Part shown: positions 8,820 to 11,926 of the stretch, piece after piece
Numbering within the stretch: the first letter of the stretch is position 1
How the letters are laid out: every line of letters begins with the position of its first letter
DNA from: Poronia punctata
Lineage: Eukaryota > Ascomycota > Sordariomycetes > Xylariales > Xylariaceae
Assembly: GCA_022579005.1 (NCBI GenBank)
Contig: MU401996.1
Coordinates: forward strand, 1 to 11,926
DNA: 11,926 nt
Direction: 5' to 3'
Notes under the pieces: generated by a model
The model's database searches: none
What the model was told of the DNA's origin: nothing
Seen by the model: the letters and a program-made list of their open reading frames with translations, nothing else
Program-made: the position numbers and the translations under genes

Positions 8820-8824
8820 AATAG
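8820..8824. repeat. Right target-site duplication of element 1 (AATAG)
   Basis: AATAG follows the terminal CA of the right LTR and equals the five bases before the left LTR. Confidence 0.85.
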
Positions 8825-9019
8825 TTAATAAATATTAAATAAAAACTAATTTTTAATAAAAAATAGTATAATATAATTTTCTTTTTTTTATATAGTAAAG
8901 AAACTAGCTTTTTTTAAAACACAACCGCTTGCTAAAAAGCTAAACCTGCCTTTTTTAAGCAAAATATATAATAGCTAATATAAGTAATAATATTATTAAA
9001 CAAAGTAGCTTTTTTATTA

Positions 9020-9260
9020 TTAGCAAGGTTAGCTTAATAATTATGCTAAATAACTTATATATTAACGCGTATATAAGCAATAAATATTATAATTTTCTAG
9101 GCTGCGCTTATTAAAGCAAAAAAGATTTATATAATTAATATTTAGTAAAAACTATAAGTAATAAAGCAGTAAACATATAGTATAATAACTAATATAATCT
9201 TTTTATAAAAAGCGTAGTTAAAGTTATTAAGTTAGCAAAAGCAATAAATATAAAAGTTAA
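9020..9260 (-). pseudogene. Decayed Gypsy integrase catalytic core
   Basis: On the minus strand, starting at 9233, one frame reads NLIT, then YYMFTALLLIVFTKY (ending at 9138), then after a stop LY, and later AQPRKL, stop, YLLLIYALIYKLF. Gypsy integrases have DFIT around the first catalytic Asp, then ALLVIVDRFTKY, about ten residues, an AExLAxLLLxxV helix, and FG before the second Asp. Order and spacing agree. The first Asp is now Asn, as G-to-A decay predicts, and the two residues between IV and FT are missing. The second Asp region near 9025 is too worn to read. The protein would have inserted retrotransposon cDNA into the genome; this copy is dead. Confidence 0.68.
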
Positions 9261-9737
9261 AGTATATATTTAAAATGTAATGCTTATAAAGCTTTTTACT
9301 AAGTATAAAAATAGTTTTTAGCTTATTATTACTAAGGTAATAGTTTAAGTTTAAAGTAGTATAGTTTAAAAATAATTAGCTAAAATTTGCGTTAAAAACG
9401 TAAAATTATATAAAGTTAAAGTAAAAAAAGTTTAAAGGCAGCATTATAGCAACTGCTTAGTAAAAAATTAGTTAAAATAAGCGATACTAAAAAAACAAAT
9501 TTTAAAAGTAAAGTTATAAAAATAAAAAAAGCTAAAGTAAATTAATAAAAACTAAAAAAATAAGCAAAGGTATAGCAACAAGCTACAAAAAAGTAATTTA
9601 ATTAAATAGAATTAAAAGCAGGGCTAATTAGTAAATATACTTATAAATAATAAAATTGCTAAAAGTTAGCAACTTAAAAAAGCAGGTAATATAATAAAAT
9701 ACTTGCTTATAAGACTTACTAGCTACACTATAAGTAT

Positions 9738-10160
9738 ATAAACTATATAAAACTTAAACTTACGCTAACTATTAGCTATAGTTTAGCTAGTTATACTTTT
9801 TTTATTCTTTTAAGCTAGTTTAGTTACTTACTTAGTTAACTAAACAAAAGTTATTTAATATACCTAGTTTTTAAAATTGCTAGCAATATTACCTTATAAT
9901 AACCTTATTACTTAAACCCTTATATTTTTATTATAAATTTTATAGTTTAGTTTAACTTTATATAAAGTTTTTAAATAAAAAGCTACTAGCTTTTAGTTAT
10001 TGTTAATAAAATCTTTTTTAAACAATACTTTAGCTGCTACTTTATTAAATGCATTAGTTTTTATAAAAGTCTTAGGTTTAAACAAGAAGTATTAAAAAAT
10101 AAGACCTTTTATTAAATTTTTCTTTAATTAGTTAAAGGCTTTTTAGCATTCCTTTGTTTA
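9738..10160 (-). pseudogene. Decayed Ty3/Gypsy pol RNase H domain
   Basis: This is the best protein fossil in the window. One minus-strand frame runs from 10160 to 9738 (about 141 codons) with some 13 stops, all TAA or TAG. It reads TKEC, stop, KAFN, stop, LKKNLI; then KTFIKTNAFNKVAAKVL; then, after NNN and a stop, KLVAFYLKTLYKVKLNYKIY; and near the end RKFKFYIVY. Gypsy RNase H has WTxECQxAFxxLK, KPTxIETDASDxAxxxVLSQ, WxPVAFYSKxLSPAExNYEIYDKE and FxFxIxYRPG in that order. Changes are those expected from C-to-T and G-to-A: Asp and Glu to Asn and Lys, Ser to Leu or Phe, Pro to Leu, Trp and Gln to stop. The enzyme would degrade the RNA of the cDNA hybrid. Confidence 0.82.
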
Positions 10161-10616
10161 CTATAACGTTAAAGTTGTTATTATTAGGTTAGCACCTAAG
10201 TCTTCTCCTTAGGCTTAAGGTAGTCTTAAGATTATAATAAGTCTAGTTAGTTTGTTTTGTTTTTTAACCTTAAGATTAGCTAATTTAGCTAAAATAGTTT
10301 TAAGCTTATAAATCTATTGCTAAATCTTAGTAACTACTTTATTTAACTTGCTTGTACGCTTATTTTATTATTACTTGTTTTTTATACTTATTAGCTTCTC
10401 TTTTTTTATAATATCTATTATTAAAAAAGGATTTTAAATTAAGTTTTTAGCTTTATTTATAAAGATTCTAAAAAATTAATAGTTAAATTTTGATTTAGTT
10501 TAAAAAAGCATTTAATAGCGTTTTAAGTTTATAAAAACGTTATTATAATAAAAAACTTTTTTTTAATAATTATATTATGTTTTATATTAATAATTAAAAA
10601 AATTATTTTTAATAAT

Positions 10617-10621
10617 ATGCC
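10617..10621. repeat. Presumed target-site duplication of element 2 (ATGCC)
   Basis: These are the five bases next to the outer end of the inverted LTR. By analogy with element 1 they should recur beyond the far LTR, which is outside the window, so this is only a prediction. Confidence 0.4.
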
Positions 10622-10997
10622 TGTTAGTTTAGCTAGGGTAAATATAATTACAATACGTTATTATTTATAGTACTATGTTAACTTAATTAATTAAAGGGAA
10701 AGGAAGTTATAAAGACTTTTTTTAGCAAGTTTTATATAGCTATAAAGGTTTGCGTTATAATTAAGACTTATTAGCAATATAGAAGAGATACGTATACTTT
10801 ACGTATTTAATATATAAAAAACGCATACTTTCTATATACTAGTTATATACTATATACGTATACTGCGTATATACTTTTTTAATAAAGTAAGTTTAACTAA
10901 TGCATAAAAAACTAAATATTTATGTTTATAAGATATTTACATTCTAATAGCTTTAATATAGTTAATAAGGTTAAAGGTATTAAAAGGGATTTTAATA
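10622..10997 (-). repeat. LTR of element 2, 376 bp
   Basis: The plus strand starts TGTTAGTTTAGC and ends GGGATTTTAATA, the reverse complement of an LTR that starts TATTAAAATCCC and ends AACTAACA. Both other LTRs align along its full length. It keeps AAAGGGAAAGGAAGTTATAA near 10694 and many GA steps, and so is among the less mutated parts of the window. By the assumed orientation it is the 3' LTR. Confidence 0.9.
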
Positions 10998-11926
10998 CTT
11001 GCTATTTTTTTAACTATATTTTTATTTTTTAATGCTTTTATTTTTAACTTATAAGCGATCTACTATTGCTTTAACTTTTATTTATATTTAATTTATTATA
11101 ATAAAAAACTTAAGTGCTTAGTTAAAAGTTCTTTTTGTAAACAAATTTAAAAAGTTATTTTTTTTATTAATTTAACATACTTTTACAATCTCCCTTTTTT
11201 TATAAAATTTTTATAGCAACATTACGTTAATTATAAAGCATTTTTTTTACGTACTTTTAAGCTTTATAAAGTATTAATAAAAAAACTTAAAATTAGTATA
11301 AAGTATTAAAAAAATTAAAAGTACTTTAAGTACTTTAAAAATTAAATATAAAGTAGTATATAAAGCAATAGCGCTATTAACTTTGTTAACTATATTATAT
11401 AGTTTACTAGCAAAAATAAATTAAATAATGCGCTTATATTTATTTAAGTTTTAATATATAATATTGCTTGTAATTTTATATTTATTTTGCTTATAATTTA
11501 AAATTAATTTAATAGTAAAAATAATAATAAAACTAATTTAAAAGCTTAAGTTAGTATTATTAGTAAATAATATATTTATAAAAATAAATAGCTTTGTTTT
11601 TATTAGGTTTAAAATTATATATGTTAATTTATAATGCTTATTTTTAATTTGCTAGTTAATTTGCTTATTTAACGCTTAAATATTGTTTTTTATAAGTTTA
11701 GTAATTTATATAGCTATTAATAAGTTAAATATAGCTTTAAGTTAATATATATTATTAATATATATACTATGTACTTTTTAGCTAATATATTACTAAAAAG
11801 CATTAATTAAAACAAAGTTAATTTTAATTAAATTTTTTACTTAACCTTTTTATATAAAAATTACTTTTTTATTTTAAAAAGTAACTTTTATACTATTAAA
11901 CTTAATAGCTTATTTTTTATTAAAAA
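10998..11926 (-). repeat. 3' internal segment of element 2
   Basis: This is the partner of 7502-8432 and contains the same conserved hairpin (11860-11885). It starts, next to the LTR, with the complement of the purine-rich tract. No intact frame exists. A GGGAGATTGT block on the minus strand (near 11190) keeps G bases that element 1 reads as GAAAATTGT, a good marker of the unmutated state. Confidence 0.88.

Larger units (their letters stand above)
8825..10616 (-). mobile_element. Right segment of the old minus-strand Ty3/Gypsy fossil
   Basis: These 1.8 kb lie between element 1 and element 2 and match neither. On the minus strand they carry, in the correct order, a Gypsy-type RNase H (9738-10160) and an integrase core (9020-9260). 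The integrase end appears again beyond element 1 in 1060-1562. Element 1 therefore split this host, and element 2 cut its upstream side, where reverse transcriptase should lie. Between 10165 and 10616 some minus-strand frames are Lys- and Gln-rich, but I cannot assign them firmly. The integrase zinc-finger area (about 9260-9735) is unreadable. Positions 8825-9020 hold a less decayed patch (ACAACCGCTTGC near 8922) of unknown origin. Confidence 0.7.
10622..11926 (-). mobile_element. Element 2: 3' part of a second copy of the element 1 family, inverted
   Basis: It consists of a complete LTR (10622-10997) and 929 bp of the adjoining internal region, cut by the window end. Everything matches 7502-8819 in reverse complement. 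Its far LTR, if present, lies to the right. It interrupts the minus-strand Gypsy fossil on its reverse-transcriptase side. Several positions keep G or C where element 1 has A or T and the other way round, so the two copies decayed independently. Confidence 0.9.

Noticed and set aside
10165..10361. Minus-strand frame KLNKVVTKI...KLKTILAKLANLKVKK as a transposase coiled coil
   Set aside because: It runs into the Gypsy RNase H frame and is more simply part of the same pol; its content is too Lys-rich and worn to name a domain.
8433..10997. LTRs at 8433-8819 and 10622-10997 as the terminal inverted repeats of one DNA transposon
   Set aside because: The homology continues outward from these LTRs on both sides (7502 and 11926), the 8433-8819 copy is paired with 1850-2210 by the AATAG duplication, and the sequence between is a Gypsy fossil.
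1..11926. AT-rich organelle genome, Plasmodium-like nuclear DNA or a bacterial origin
   Set aside because: There are no organelle genes, tRNAs or rRNAs and no open frames. Nested eukaryotic transposons with C-to-T decay explain the composition better.

Overview
The window is an extremely AT-rich stretch in which, by eye, only about one base in six is G or C. I find no intact gene on either strand: every frame is full of TAA and TAG stops, and I see no rRNA, tRNA, CRISPR or bacterial signal. It reads as a nested transposon graveyard in the genome of a filamentous fungus, most likely a Pezizomycotina ascomycete. The reasons are LTR retrotransposons, a pogo/Fot1-like TA-inserting DNA element, and massive C-to-T (and G-to-A) decay confined to repeats, as repeat-induced point mutation (RIP) or a similar process produces. 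The species cannot be named.

Four layers can be separated. (1) The oldest is a Ty3/Gypsy element on the minus strand. Its RNase H and integrase core lie in 8825-10616. The end of its integrase and a probable GPY/F module lie in 1-1844. (2) Element 1, 1850-8819 (6,970 bp), is a complete LTR retrotransposon inserted in the integrase part of layer 1. It has two direct LTRs (1850-2210 and 8433-8819), TG...CA-type ends, and a perfect 5-bp target duplication AATAG at 1845-1849 and 8820-8824. (3) Element 2 starts at 10622 and runs off the right edge. It is the same family in the opposite orientation, so 7502-8819 and 10622-11926 form a 1.3-kb inverted repeat around 1.8 kb of layer 1. (4) The youngest is a 750-bp TIR element (2623-3372) with a TA target duplication, inserted in element 1 soon after the 5' LTR.

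The most unusual signal is the form of the decay. TpC and GpA are nearly absent from the old parts, while CpT and ApG are abundant. In 1-600 I count about 30 CT, no TC and one GA. Cytosines survive after a purine (AC, GC) and are lost after T. Classical RIP is described by the base after C (CpA), so this dependence on the base before C deserves a proper count. The young TIR element, parts of the LTRs and 10000-10500 keep many more TC/GA steps and look less mutated.

I found no new functional system. The value of the window lies in the insertion history, the recognisable pol fossil and the mutation signature.
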